A stretch of DNA of 64,000 nucleotides from Chryseobacterium sp. 7 (GTDB lineage: Bacteria; Bacteroidota; Bacteroidia; Flavobacteriales; Weeksellaceae), in assembly GCF_003663845.1 (NCBI RefSeq), contig NZ_RCCA01000001.1:186001-250000 (forward strand), written 5' to 3'. Under the pieces are notes generated by a model, which was not told the DNA's origin, made no database searches, and was given only the letters and a program-made list of their open reading frames with translations. Made by a program: the position numbers and the translations under genes. Every line of letters starts with the position of its first letter. Position 1 is the stretch's first letter. Positions 37,058-45,435 of this stretch are shown piece after piece.

Positions 37058-38332
37058 TTATAAATCTTGTCCTACAACATACTGCAGGTTTTCGTAGTAT
37101 TGATTCAATTCTTTTTTAGTGTCCAGGATGATCATTTTATTTCCGATGTAGGTGTCCAGAAAATCCATATACTCCAGCATGCTGATGTTTCTTAGTCTGA
37201 AATTTTTTTCATGGCTGACCAGCAGACCGTCCAGTGTAGATTCGTAACTGTCATCAATCTCTTCTGAGATCTGCTGTGTTCTGATATAATTTCTGAAAAC
37301 AGAAACAATTTCGTTTTCAGATTTCAGCATGTTTTTACGGGTCTCCAGTTGGCTTTTCTCAATCTCAAGCTTAGCTTCCTGGATATTTCCTTTGTTACGG
37401 TCGAAAATGGGAAGGTCCATAGAAACACCCAGTCCTATAAAGTCTTTCATGATATTTCCTCCGCGGTCATATCCAATAGAAACAGCAACATCAGGAGTTT
37501 TCATTGCATTTTGAATTTCCAAGTTTTTCGCAGCGTGTTTCTCTTTATTTTTTGATATCATAATATCTGGCCGGTTTTCTTTTGCCTTTTCTATCCATTG
37601 TGCCACCTCAAGTTCTGAAAGTTGTTTTTCAGGCATAACAAATGAGTCCGAAATAACCAGATAAGATTGGGAAGGCAGCATCAATAAGGCTTTGAGCTCT
37701 ACCTGCTGATCTTCGATTTCCTGTTTTAATGAAATCAGTTTCTTTTTGAATTCAATTTCCTGTGCTTTCAGACGGACGTATTCAGCTTTACTGATGTTTC
37801 CAAGGTTTAATTGATTATTATAGGATTTTGTTAATTTTTCAATGGAAGCAATCTGTCCCTGATAGATTTTCTGCTGTTCCTGGTTGTAAAGAATATCGGT
37901 AATGGTATTTCTGAGCGTCTTTTTAAGTTCGCGCAAAACTTCCTGCATTTCATACTTCTCACCTTCTACTTCTATTTTCTGCAGTTCAATATTTTTCCGC
38001 CTTTTACCAGCAGTCTGAATGACCTGTTCTATCTCAGCAGAAATCTGGGTATTTTTTCCCCAATTTCCGATAAGAGCAGGCTGCTCTTCTATGTCATAGG
38101 TTCTCCATAGATTTACTTCACTGATACTTAATTTGGGATTAGGCCAGTATTTAGCCTGAACAGCTCTTGCCTCGGCTTGTGAAATTTCAAGTTTTTGGGC
38201 AATGAGGTCCAGGTTTTTAGCCAAAAAGATAGTCTCAGCTTCCTTTCTGCCAATTTTCAGGGTATCTGAAATCTGTGCTGAAAAGAAACTGAAACAATGA
38301 ATATAAAATAGGGTAAAAAATAGTTTCTTCAA
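37058..38332 (-). CDS. TolC-like outer-membrane channel of the metal-efflux system
   Basis: 424 residues. It has a signal peptide (F-T-L-F-Y-I-H-C-F-S-F-F-S-A) and two outer-membrane-efflux repeats with long helices rich in heptads (about residues 45-220 and 250-410). The segment W-P-N-P-K-L-S-I-S-E-V-N is typical of the CusC/CzcC branch. With the adaptor and pump it forms a tripartite metal-export complex. It is the first gene of the operon, downstream of repeated regulator-like sites at 38365-38431. Confidence 0.9.
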   Translation of the reverse strand: MKKLFFTLFYIHCFSFFSAQISDTLKIGRKEAETIFLAKNLDLIAQKLEISQAEARAVQAKYWPNPKLSISEVNLWRTYDIEEQPALIGNWGKNTQISAEIEQVIQTAGKRRKNIELQKIEVEGEKYEMQEVLRELKKTLRNTITDILYNQEQQKIYQGQIASIEKLTKSYNNQLNLGNISKAEYVRLKAQEIEFKKKLISLKQEIEDQQVELKALLMLPSQSYLVISDSFVMPEKQLSELEVAQWIEKAKENRPDIMISKNKEKHAAKNLEIQNAMKTPDVAVSIGYDRGGNIMKDFIGLGVSMDLPIFDRNKGNIQEAKLEIEKSQLETRKNMLKSENEIVSVFRNYIRTQQISEEIDDSYESTLDGLLVSHEKNFRLRNISMLEYMDFLDTYIGNKMIILDTKKELNQYYENLQYVVGQDL

Positions 38333-38352
38333 GGTCTCTTATTTTAAGACCA

Positions 38353-38431
38353 CAAAGCTATTTGTCTAATATTAGAGGGAATTTCAAACAAAATTAAAAT
38401 TCGGTTAGTTCAACATTAGAGTTTGATTAGA
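38353..38431 (-). promoter_or_regulatory. Promoter and phased ATTAGA repeats of the efflux operon
   Basis: On the minus strand TAGCTTTG (38360-38353) is a -7 box. A perfect palindrome TCTAATATTAGA lies at 38365-38376. The half-site recurs in plus-strand orientation at 38415-38420 and 38426-38431. The steps of 44 and 11 bases are whole turns of the helix, as expected for an OmpR-type regulator such as the one encoded at 39833-40507. Confidence 0.5.
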
Positions 38432-38468
38432 ACTTTTAAAAACACGAATATTTTCACGAATAACACAA

Positions 38469-39830
38469 TCAGGAATGAGCCGGAAATTCAAGGAGAACAT
38501 TGGTTCCAACATTTACAACAGAATCAATTTTCATTACAATATGATGATGATCGAAGATACTTTTCGAAAGAGACAGACCAATTCCACTGCCTTTCACGCT
38601 ATCTACGTTTTTTCCTCTATAAAAAGTTTCGGATATTTTTGCAAGATCATCTGACGGAATTCCCCGTCCTTCATCCTTTACCTCAATACACAACTGATTA
38701 TTCTTTTCTAATAATATAATCAATACAGGTTTATCATAAGAATACTTGATGGCATTTTCAACGATATTATATACTGCTAAGTATAGCAGTGTTTCGTTTC
38801 CGGGAAATTCCAGTAAAGCGGGTTTTGTTACCTGAAGCTGTATTTTAATAGATGAATGGTTTTCTTTTGCTTTGGGTTCTAATTTTTCATAGATTTTCCA
38901 GATCAACTCATCCACTCTCATAAGTTTGTGAGAAGATTCCAATTTTGTCATTCCGGACATCAACAGGAGATTGTTAAGAATATTTTCAATCTCATACACG
39001 TTTTCCAATGACTCTTTGGCCACTTCCTTATATTCTTCCGGCGTGCGGTCTTTTTGGGCGAAGACTTCCAAATTTCCGGAAATAGCGGCTAAAGGTGTTT
39101 TAAATTCATGAGAAACATAGTTGATAAAGTTCTGCTGTAAGAGTACATTTTCAGAAATTCTTCCCAGCAATTTATTATAGGATTTTATAAGATCTTCAAT
39201 CTCATCATTGGTATTAGTGGAAGTAATGGCTGTGGAAATATTATTATAATCCACTTTATTAATACGTTCCACAACATTAGAGATAGGCTTATAAACCACT
39301 TTGGAAAGGTATCTACTCAAAAAATAAATTGCCAAAAGCCCGATCAGCAATACAGAAAGCATGATAATAGCCAATCTCAGGATCTGCGACTGAAATGAAT
39401 CATTTGATGATTTTACAAAAACCACAAAATCTCCCTGATTATCCGGATAAAAAATCCCATAGTAGAATTGATTATCAGACATAAATTGTATTCCTTTATT
39501 ATTCCGGACAGACTGTAAATGAGAAAGTTTTATATTCTTATCATTTAGGTTATGCCCAAAAGTCACTTCGTTATTCTGATTGTAAACCGCTACCTTGTTA
39601 TTTTGAATCAGATGATTGTATTCATTTTTGATCTGGGCATGCCGGTCTTTCGGAAGCTCATCCTTTTCGAGATAATAAATAGCAGAAATAAGAGCCGCAT
39701 TCCGAAGTTTTTCAAAATAAAAAATCTTGGTGCTGTCATAATAGGCAAAGAATATCACCGCTGATGTGATGATAGAAACGATGCCAAATGAGAGGCTTGA
39801 AATAAGGGTAAATCTGTTTCTGAGCGTCAT
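38469..39830 (-). CDS. Sensor histidine kinase of the metal-efflux two-component system
   Basis: 453 residues. There are two membrane helices (about 12-34 and 150-170) around a periplasmic sensor of about 115 residues, a HAMP linker, a HisKA domain with the phospho-acceptor in Y-V-S-H-E-F-K-T-P-L (His near 241), and a HATPase domain with N-I-V-E-N-A-I-K-Y-S, G-R-G-I-P and G-S-G-I-G-L-S-L. It lies 2 bases after the response regulator gene, so the two are one unit. The efflux genes downstream suggest that it senses a metal ion; which one is not visible. Confidence 0.93.
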   Translation of the reverse strand: MTLRNRFTLISSLSFGIVSIITSAVIFFAYYDSTKIFYFEKLRNAALISAIYYLEKDELPKDRHAQIKNEYNHLIQNNKVAVYNQNNEVTFGHNLNDKNIKLSHLQSVRNNKGIQFMSDNQFYYGIFYPDNQGDFVVFVKSSNDSFQSQILRLAIIMLSVLLIGLLAIYFLSRYLSKVVYKPISNVVERINKVDYNNISTAITSTNTNDEIEDLIKSYNKLLGRISENVLLQQNFINYVSHEFKTPLAAISGNLEVFAQKDRTPEEYKEVAKESLENVYEIENILNNLLLMSGMTKLESSHKLMRVDELIWKIYEKLEPKAKENHSSIKIQLQVTKPALLEFPGNETLLYLAVYNIVENAIKYSYDKPVLIILLEKNNQLCIEVKDEGRGIPSDDLAKISETFYRGKNVDSVKGSGIGLSLSKSIFDHHHIVMKIDSVVNVGTNVLLEFPAHS

Positions 39831-39832
39831 TT

Positions 39833-40507
39833 TCAGTCTTTGATCAAATAGCCGGTTCCTTTTACCGTATGAATAATTTTCTGTTCCGTTTCATCAATCT
39901 TATTACGGACGTAGGAAATATAAACATCCACTACATTCGTTGTATTATCAAAATCAATTCCCCAAACCTTATGTAAAATCTGAGTTCTGCTCAGCACTTT
40001 ATTTTTATTCTCCATCAGGAAAGTAAAAAGTTTGTATTCCGTAGGAGAAAATTCTATTTCTTTATCGTTCTGAGTTACTTTATGAAGATCGGTATCAATT
40101 GTAATATTTCCACATGATAAATATTGGTCTTCTTTCTGGTAGCTCATTTTATTTCTTCTGGTTAAGGCTTTAATCCTAGAAATCAGTTCTTCAAAGTGAA
40201 AAGGTTTTGATAAATAATCATCAGCTCCCATATCCAGCATTTTGATCTTATCATCAGGGCTGTTCAATGCACTTAAAACCAAAATCGGAGTATAATTCCC
40301 TTTAAATCTGATAATTTGAGTAAGCTGCATCCCATCCAATCCGGGAAGCATAATATCCATCAAAATAATATCAAAATCATAGGTATGAATAAGGTCACGC
40401 GCTTTTTCTCCGGAATCTGCAAGGGTCATATTGTGGCCAGCCTCGGAAAGGCCTTTTATCAGGAAATTGCTGATTCTTTGATCATCTTCTACCAACAAAA
40501 TATTCAT
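39833..40507 (-). CDS. OmpR-family response regulator of the efflux locus
   Basis: 224 residues. The receiver domain has acidic D8-D9 and the phosphorylation site D51 (in I-I-L-M-D-I-M-L-P), then a switch Lys in Y-L-S-K-P-F. The winged-helix effector domain includes F-S-P-T-E-Y-K-L and V-D-V-Y-I-S-Y-V-R-N-K-I. It pairs with the kinase that follows. Likely targets are the 11-base-phased ATTAGA repeats before the TolC-like gene. Divergent from rmuC. Confidence 0.94.
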   Translation of the reverse strand: MNILLVEDDQRISNFLIKGLSEAGHNMTLADSGEKARDLIHTYDFDIILMDIMLPGLDGMQLTQIIRFKGNYTPILVLSALNSPDDKIKMLDMGADDYLSKPFHFEELISRIKALTRRNKMSYQKEDQYLSCGNITIDTDLHKVTQNDKEIEFSPTEYKLFTFLMENKNKVLSRTQILHKVWGIDFDNTTNVVDVYISYVRNKIDETEQKIIHTVKGTGYLIKD

Positions 40508-40598
40508 AAGTCTCTGAAATTTCCTATAAATATAAGTAATCTTGTTCAGAAAGGAATCTGGAAGAAGGAAGAGAGAGGTAACTTCCAGCCTTTTTTCA

Positions 40599-40606
40599 TA
40601 ATTTTG
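40599..40606 (+). promoter_or_regulatory. -7 box directly in front of the rmuC start codon
   Basis: TAATTTTG with only four bases (GAAG) before the ATG at 40611. If this box is used, the transcript begins at or beside the first codon. Confidence 0.5.
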
Positions 40607-40610
40607 GAAG

Positions 40611-42116
40611 ATGGAGATGATATATTTAATTATTGGGCTGTTTGCAGGTATTATCCTTGGTGCGGTAATCCTATATTTTGCGTTGAAATCATCAATGGTT
40701 TCAAGGAATTCTTATGATACGCTGAACACCTTATCTATAAAAACCCAGTCTGATCTTGACAATTCAAACCTGAAGATTCAGGAACTTAATCAGACTATCA
40801 GTAAAGAGAAAGAAGCCAACATGCTGCAACAGGATCTTCTGGATGATCTGAAAAATGAATTCTCTAAAATCTCCGCCGAATATTCATCGTTAAATACTCA
40901 GTTTCAAGAGTTAAAACAAACCAATCAGAGACAGACCTCTCAGATAGCCACCCATATTCTTGAAAAACAGACTCTTTTTGCTAAAAACTCTGAGCTTTCT
41001 GCCAAAAATGAAGGTCTCCAAAACTCTCTTGATACCCAGAAAGAAGAAATTGTTAAGATTCAGGAAGATTCTAAACTTCAGTTTGAAAACCTTGCCAATA
41101 AAATTTTAGAAGAAAAAACAGAAAAGTTTACCACTTTAAATCAAAATAACTTAAAAAATATTCTTGAGCCATTTCAGGAGAAAATCGCTGACTTAAAAAA
41201 CAAGGTCAACGAGGCTTACGAAAAAGAAAATAAAGAACGTTTTTCCCTTGCAGAAAAAGTGAAAGAACTGGCAGAGCTGAACCAGCAGATTTCTGATGAT
41301 GCCAAAAAGCTGACCCGCGCACTGAAAGGAGAAAGCAAAACCCAGGGAAACTGGGGTGAAATGATTCTGGAAAGTATTCTTGAAAAATCAGGACTCGTAA
41401 AAGGGAGAGAATATTTTCTTGAACATGAACTGCGCGATGAAGATAATAACGCTTTATTCTCAGAATTTTCAGGAAAGAAAATGCGCCCCGATGCCGTTAT
41501 AAAATATCCGGACGAAAGAAATGTGATCATTGATTCTAAAGTTTCTCTGACTGCTTTTACAGAATTAGTAGATGAAACCGATGCCGATGTTTATGCGATA
41601 AAATTAAGCCAGCACCTTGGTTCTATCAAGAATCACATTTCACAACTCAGTCAAAAAGCCTACGATGACTATGATAAATCTATGGATTTCGTGATGATGT
41701 TTATTCCGAGTGAGCCAGCTTATATTGCCGCAATGCAGGCAGACCAGAATCTTTGGAACTATGCCTATGAAAGAAGAATCCTTTTGCTGAACCCAAGCAA
41801 CCTGATCACTTCCCTTAAGCTTATTGCTGATCTTTGGAAACGCGAATATCAAAACAGAAATTCTATGGAGATTGCTGAACGAGGAGCGAAACTTTATGAT
41901 AAATTTGTAGGTTTTGTAGACAACTTGGAAAAAGTGGGAAGAAACCTGGATCAGGCGAAAAATGTATTCAATGATGCCTACAAACAGCTCCACACCGGAA
42001 ATGATAACCTTATCATACAGACTCAAAAACTGAAGTCATTAGGCATTAAAAATAAAAAAGACCTGCCTCAAAGTCTGATTGACAACAGTACTCTCGTTGA
42101 TCCATCAGACAGTTAA
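40611..42116 (+). CDS. rmuC: DNA recombination protein RmuC homologue
   Basis: 501 residues. An N-terminal membrane helix (about 4-26) is followed by a long coiled coil (about 35-170) and the RmuC domain (about 215-440), with K-T-Q-G-N-W-G-E, the motif P-D-A-V-I-K-Y-P followed by V-I-I-D-S-K-V-S-L, and F-V-M-M-F-I-P. RmuC limits certain inversions in E. coli and is thought to act as a nuclease. The start could be the ATG at 40611 or the one two codons later. Confidence 0.93.
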   Translation: MEMIYLIIGLFAGIILGAVILYFALKSSMVSRNSYDTLNTLSIKTQSDLDNSNLKIQELNQTISKEKEANMLQQDLLDDLKNEFSKISAEYSSLNTQFQELKQTNQRQTSQIATHILEKQTLFAKNSELSAKNEGLQNSLDTQKEEIVKIQEDSKLQFENLANKILEEKTEKFTTLNQNNLKNILEPFQEKIADLKNKVNEAYEKENKERFSLAEKVKELAELNQQISDDAKKLTRALKGESKTQGNWGEMILESILEKSGLVKGREYFLEHELRDEDNNALFSEFSGKKMRPDAVIKYPDERNVIIDSKVSLTAFTELVDETDADVYAIKLSQHLGSIKNHISQLSQKAYDDYDKSMDFVMMFIPSEPAYIAAMQADQNLWNYAYERRILLLNPSNLITSLKLIADLWKREYQNRNSMEIAERGAKLYDKFVGFVDNLEKVGRNLDQAKNVFNDAYKQLHTGNDNLIIQTQKLKSLGIKNKKDLPQSLIDNSTLVDPSDS

Positions 42117-42251
42117 CCTTTCCAAATAAACAGATTGTCAATCGTAAGGAACACTTATCATCTATTTTAAAAGGAAAAATAAAATTCCGTTTGAGATAAC
42201 GCAGAAAAGCCTTTTTATCAAAACCAGAGAAGTTCAATCATAAATTTTGCA

Positions 42252-42259
42252 TAATTTTG
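42252..42259 (+). promoter_or_regulatory. -7 box directly in front of the SpoU-methyltransferase start codon
   Basis: TAATTTTG followed by four bases (CAGC) and the ATG at 42264, the same layout as at rmuC. A leaderless mRNA is the likely outcome. Confidence 0.5.
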
Positions 42260-42263
42260 CAGC

Positions 42264-43031
42264 ATGTTGATAGAAAGTTTTCAAAACGATAAAATAAAAA
42301 ACGTCACTAAGCTCCTTACTGACAATAGATTCCGTAAAAAATCAAAAGTTTTTGTAGTAGAAGGCCAGCAGGAAAATGAAAGAGCCATCCAGTATGACTT
42401 TGAACCGCTGGAGTTCTTTATCTGTGAAAATATCTTTAAAGGAACTCTTCCTGATGGAAAAATATACCATGTAAGTGAAAAAGTATATGAAAAAATAGCT
42501 TACAGGGGAAGTTCTGAGGGGATTATCGGAATCTATACTGCAAAAGAAACTCCACTTTCTTCATTTGTTCCTAAAGAAGATTCTACAGTAATTATTGTTG
42601 AAGGGATAGAAAAACCGGGAAATCTTGGAGCTATCTTAAGAAGCTGTGAAGCTTTTGGAATAGATGCATTAATTGTTGCAGACGGAAAAACCGATTTCTA
42701 CAATCCAAATGTAATCAGATCCAGTGTAGGGTGTCTTTTTGGGATGGAAGTCTATCAGGCTGAAAATGAAGAAACATTGGAATTTCTTCAAAAGAATGCT
42801 TTCAATATCTATACAACTCTTATGGATGAAAGCGCTGAAGATCTTTATAAAAGAGATTTCAGACAGCGCTCTGCTGTATTATTCGGTACGGAACATTCCG
42901 GATTAAGTGATTTCTGGATTGGAAAAGGAAAAAACACCTTAATTCCAATGACCGGAAGTATTGATTCTTTAAACTTAAGCAATGCCGTAGCCATTACCTG
43001 TTATGAATCTTTAAAGCAGAAGAAAGGGTAA
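42264..43031 (+). CDS. SpoU/TrmH-family RNA 2'-O-methyltransferase
   Basis: 255 residues. An N-terminal substrate-binding domain of about 95 residues precedes the SPOUT catalytic domain, with E-K-P-G-N-L-G-A-I-L-R-S (motif 1, near 115), L-F-G-T-E-H-S-G-L (motif 2) and S-L-N-L-S-N-A-V-A-I (motif 3). It methylates a ribose in rRNA or tRNA using S-adenosylmethionine. The exact target is not visible. It is preceded by a promoter that leaves almost no leader. Confidence 0.92.
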   Translation: MLIESFQNDKIKNVTKLLTDNRFRKKSKVFVVEGQQENERAIQYDFEPLEFFICENIFKGTLPDGKIYHVSEKVYEKIAYRGSSEGIIGIYTAKETPLSSFVPKEDSTVIIVEGIEKPGNLGAILRSCEAFGIDALIVADGKTDFYNPNVIRSSVGCLFGMEVYQAENEETLEFLQKNAFNIYTTLMDESAEDLYKRDFRQRSAVLFGTEHSGLSDFWIGKGKNTLIPMTGSIDSLNLSNAVAITCYESLKQKKG

Positions 43032-43070
43032 ATACTATTTCTAGAACTACAAGAGTTCATATTATATAAA

Positions 43071-43100
43071 GAGATTGCTTCGCCTTCGGCTCGCAATGAC
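43071..43100. repeat. Short palindromic intergenic element
   Basis: A 30-base unit, GAGATTGCTT...CTCGCAATGAC, holds the imperfect hairpin TTGC-TTC-GCC-TTC-GGC-TC-GCAA. Its GC-rich core stands out from the AT-rich surroundings and looks like a dispersed REP-type repeat. Only one copy lies in this window. Confidence 0.4.
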
Positions 43101-43106
43101 AAAGCA

Positions 43107-43137
43107 TAAAAAAACCGTTTCACTGGGTGAAACGGTT
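43107..43137 (-). terminator. Terminator of the Ala-rich lipoprotein gene
   Basis: On the minus strand AACCGTTTCAC, 3-base loop, GTGAAACGGTT, followed by six T. It lies 27 bases after the stop. Confidence 0.9.
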
Positions 43138-43163
43138 CCTTTATTGTTAAGCGTATGCTAGAA

Positions 43164-43505
43164 TTATTTCTTAGCAGCGTCTTTTGCAGCATCTTTAGCA
43201 GCAGTTGCAGCTCCTTTAGCAGCATCAGCAGCTCCTTTAGCAGCGTCAGCAGCTCCTTTAGCAGCATCTTTAGCAACTTCAGCACCAGCAGCAGTAGTAG
43301 CAGCAGCAGCATCTTTAGTAGCTTCTACAGCAGTAGTTGCAGCAGAATCAACAACTTTAGCAGCAGAATCAGTAACTACAGCAGCAGAATCAGCAACAGT
43401 AGCAGCAGCAGAATCAGCTGTTCCTTCAGTAGCAGTAGCTTCAGTTTTTTTACAAGCAACTAGAGAGATTGCAGCGATAGCAGCTACGAATAATGACTTT
43501 TTCAT
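43164..43505 (-). CDS. Alanine-rich repetitive lipoprotein
   Basis: 113 residues. The signal peptide ends in the lipobox S-L-V-A-C (Cys18), then K-K-T-E. The rest is nearly half Ala with Lys, Asp, Thr and Gly. The N-terminal half repeats D-S-A-A-x-V-V and the C-terminal half repeats D-A-A-K-G-A-A. These short repeats predict an amphipathic, flexible helix like those in LEA-type stress proteins. No enzyme motif is present. A Ser-rich open frame on the other strand is just its complement. It has its own -7 box (43575-43582) and terminator. Confidence 0.85.
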   Translation of the reverse strand: MKKSLFVAAIAAISLVACKKTEATATEGTADSAAATVADSAAVVTDSAAKVVDSAATTAVEATKDAAAATTAAGAEVAKDAAKGAADAAKGAADAAKGAATAAKDAAKDAAKK

Positions 43506-43574
43506 AATAAATTAAATTTAATTTTGTTAATATTGTTTTATAAAATTTTCTTCTGTTCTGTTATTTGAACAAGA

Positions 43575-43582
43575 CAAAGGTA
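43575..43582 (-). promoter_or_regulatory. -7 box of the Ala-rich lipoprotein gene
   Basis: TACCTTTG on the minus strand, about 70 bases before the ATG at 43505. Confidence 0.55.
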
Positions 43583-43596
43583 GAGCAGTTAGAAAA

Positions 43597-43645
43597 TTTG
43601 TTTATGAAAAATAATTGTAATACCTTTGTAAAATAGTTTTACAAA
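43597..43645 (+). promoter_or_regulatory. Promoter with palindromic operator before the membrane protein gene
   Basis: TTTG (43597-43600), 20 bases, TACCTTTG (43621-43628). Overlapping the end of the box is a perfect inverted repeat, TTTGTAAAA-TAG-TTTTACAAA (43625-43645), which would cover the transcription start and could bind a repressor. Confidence 0.6.
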
Positions 43646-43688
43646 AAAACATAGCTGAAAATCAACAATTTAATTATTTTTTGAAAAA

Positions 43689-44870
43689 TTGACAGATTTA
43701 GATCTATTACACTTTGAGCAGTTAAAAAAGGATGTTCAGGGTCAATACTTAAAAGAATATACCCCTTCGCAGGATGACATATCCAAGTGGAAGGGTATAG
43801 ATATTATATATTTTCAGGAAGACCTTCGAAAAAAAGCGAAAGGTAACATCAGTGAAAAGTCATTTTATACCTATTTCAAAAATTCACCAGTCACTAAACT
43901 ACCAAGAATAGACATGCTCAATTTATTGAGTATTTATGCAGGTTACGACTCTTGGTATGAGTTTAAGAAACAGCATCTTTTTGCCGGAGAACTGCTACAG
44001 GAAAATGAAAATTTTGACAACGAAGATATCGATGAACTGGAAAAAACAGTTTCTGAAGTTCCTGAACTCCCAAAAACTGAAATTCAGCCTAAAAAAATCG
44101 AAACCAGCACCCCTGAAAACATTGATTTACAAAAATCAAACACTGACAATCAATCGATTACAAAAAACAAAGCAACTACGAATGAAATTGAAATTTCATC
44201 TGTTCCACCCGAGAAAAATTTCTTCAAAAAGAACGCATGGGCATTGGTTACTTCCGTTTTGATTACGATTACAGGACTTTTAGGATTTAAAGACGTACTT
44301 TTTTCAAAAACTTACAAATATTGCTTCATTGATAAAGACAGAGGGGTTTCTGTAATCAACACTTTAGAGATAATGGTGGTAAAGGAAAATGAGTCTCCAT
44401 TGATGTATAAAATAAAGCCAGGTGAGTGTTTTTATTATTCTACCAAGGATAAAAATTTAAAAATGCGCATCAGTGCTCCTTTTTACGAGCCTCTGGAAGT
44501 TAACAGAAACCTGGAAAATGCTCCTGAAGAAGAAAAAATTGAGCTAAAGCCGGATGATTATAAGATGGCAGCTTATTATTTCTCTATAAAAGATATCAAG
44601 GGAGGAAACCCAGATGAACAGGTTGCCCTAATTAAGCAGAAAAGAGGCCAACTTGAAAACCTTATCAGTAACAATGCTATTATATACCAGGTATATGACA
44701 ATAACACCTATGGCATAGAAAGACTTGATAAACAAAAATATATCACTCTGGTAACCACTCCTACGACCTCACTGAAAAACCTGAATGTAATAGAAATGAA
44801 AAAGGATATCAAAGGAAAGATTGTATCCATTAAATTTAAAATTGCTACCACAGATGAAAAGAATAAATAA
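43689..44870 (+). CDS. Single-pass membrane protein of unknown function
   Basis: 393 residues from a TTG start. The next in-frame ATG comes about 75 codons later and would remove the conserved-looking N-terminal domain. A cytoplasmic helical domain (about 1-100, with I-D-M-L-N-L-L-S-I-Y-A-G-Y-D-S-W-Y-E-F-K) is followed by a Pro/Lys/Thr linker, a membrane helix (about 182-200) and a periplasmic beta-rich domain. The layout resembles an inner-membrane regulator or anti-sigma-like protein, but I recognise no family. The following lipoprotein gene overlaps its end. Confidence 0.7.
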   Translation: MTDLDLLHFEQLKKDVQGQYLKEYTPSQDDISKWKGIDIIYFQEDLRKKAKGNISEKSFYTYFKNSPVTKLPRIDMLNLLSIYAGYDSWYEFKKQHLFAGELLQENENFDNEDIDELEKTVSEVPELPKTEIQPKKIETSTPENIDLQKSNTDNQSITKNKATTNEIEISSVPPEKNFFKKNAWALVTSVLITITGLLGFKDVLFSKTYKYCFIDKDRGVSVINTLEIMVVKENESPLMYKIKPGECFYYSTKDKNLKMRISAPFYEPLEVNRNLENAPEEEKIELKPDDYKMAAYYFSIKDIKGGNPDEQVALIKQKRGQLENLISNNAIIYQVYDNNTYGIERLDKQKYITLVTTPTTSLKNLNVIEMKKDIKGKIVSIKFKIATTDEKNK

Positions 44871-45435
44871 TTTTTTAATTTTCACCGTGCTTCTGACGTT
44901 ATTTATTGCCTGTAATAATAAAACCTCAGAGGTAAGCGACCTCGATAAACTACGAAACAGCAACAATGAAAAGAGCTATCCTGCCGTACAGATGGATAGC
45001 ATGCAGGCCATTAACTCCATCACAAAACAAAAAGTTCAGGAACTTCTGGACCTGTCTACCCTATACCTTAGCGGAAACAGAAACACAGAAATAGATACCG
45101 TTATTTATTCACAAATGGAGAGCTATTTTCACAAACCTGATTCTCTTACATTCAAAACATTACTGAAAGAGCTTGACAGCATGAAAGCAAAAACAGCAAA
45201 GGTAAGCAACCTGAATGTTTACAAGGAGTTTTATAAAAAAGACACGCTGGACTACGCCAAGTTTAATGTAGAATATTTTGACAATAAAAATAAATCTCTG
45301 GGAAGCTTTGAAAAGAATGCACAATATATTCTTCTTTCTACTTCCAAACTTAAAAAAGAATTTAAATTTTACTTTTTAGATTTTTATTCCAAACCGCTTA
45401 AGAAAGACAGTACTTCTGTAGGAGTAACCAAATAA
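44854..45435 (+). CDS. Lipoprotein of unknown function, partner of the preceding membrane protein
   Basis: 193 residues from the ATG at 44854. The lipobox is L-F-I-A-C, followed by N-N-K-T-S-E. The mature part is helical and Lys/Ser-rich, with no recognised domain. The first 17 bases overlap the end of the upstream gene, so the two are translated together. A TTG at 44821 also opens this frame but lacks a signal peptide context. Its last 52 bases overlap the end of the convergent cyclo-ligase gene. Confidence 0.75.
   Translation: MKRINNFLIFTVLLTLFIACNNKTSEVSDLDKLRNSNNEKSYPAVQMDSMQAINSITKQKVQELLDLSTLYLSGNRNTEIDTVIYSQMESYFHKPDSLTFKTLLKELDSMKAKTAKVSNLNVYKEFYKKDTLDYAKFNVEYFDNKNKSLGSFEKNAQYILLSTSKLKKEFKFYFLDFYSKPLKKDSTSVGVTK

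Noticed and set aside
43155..43463. Ser-rich open frame on the plus strand
   Set aside because: It is the exact complement of the Ala-rich lipoprotein gene. The Ser codons come from GCT/GCA read backwards, and there is no promoter or signal for it.
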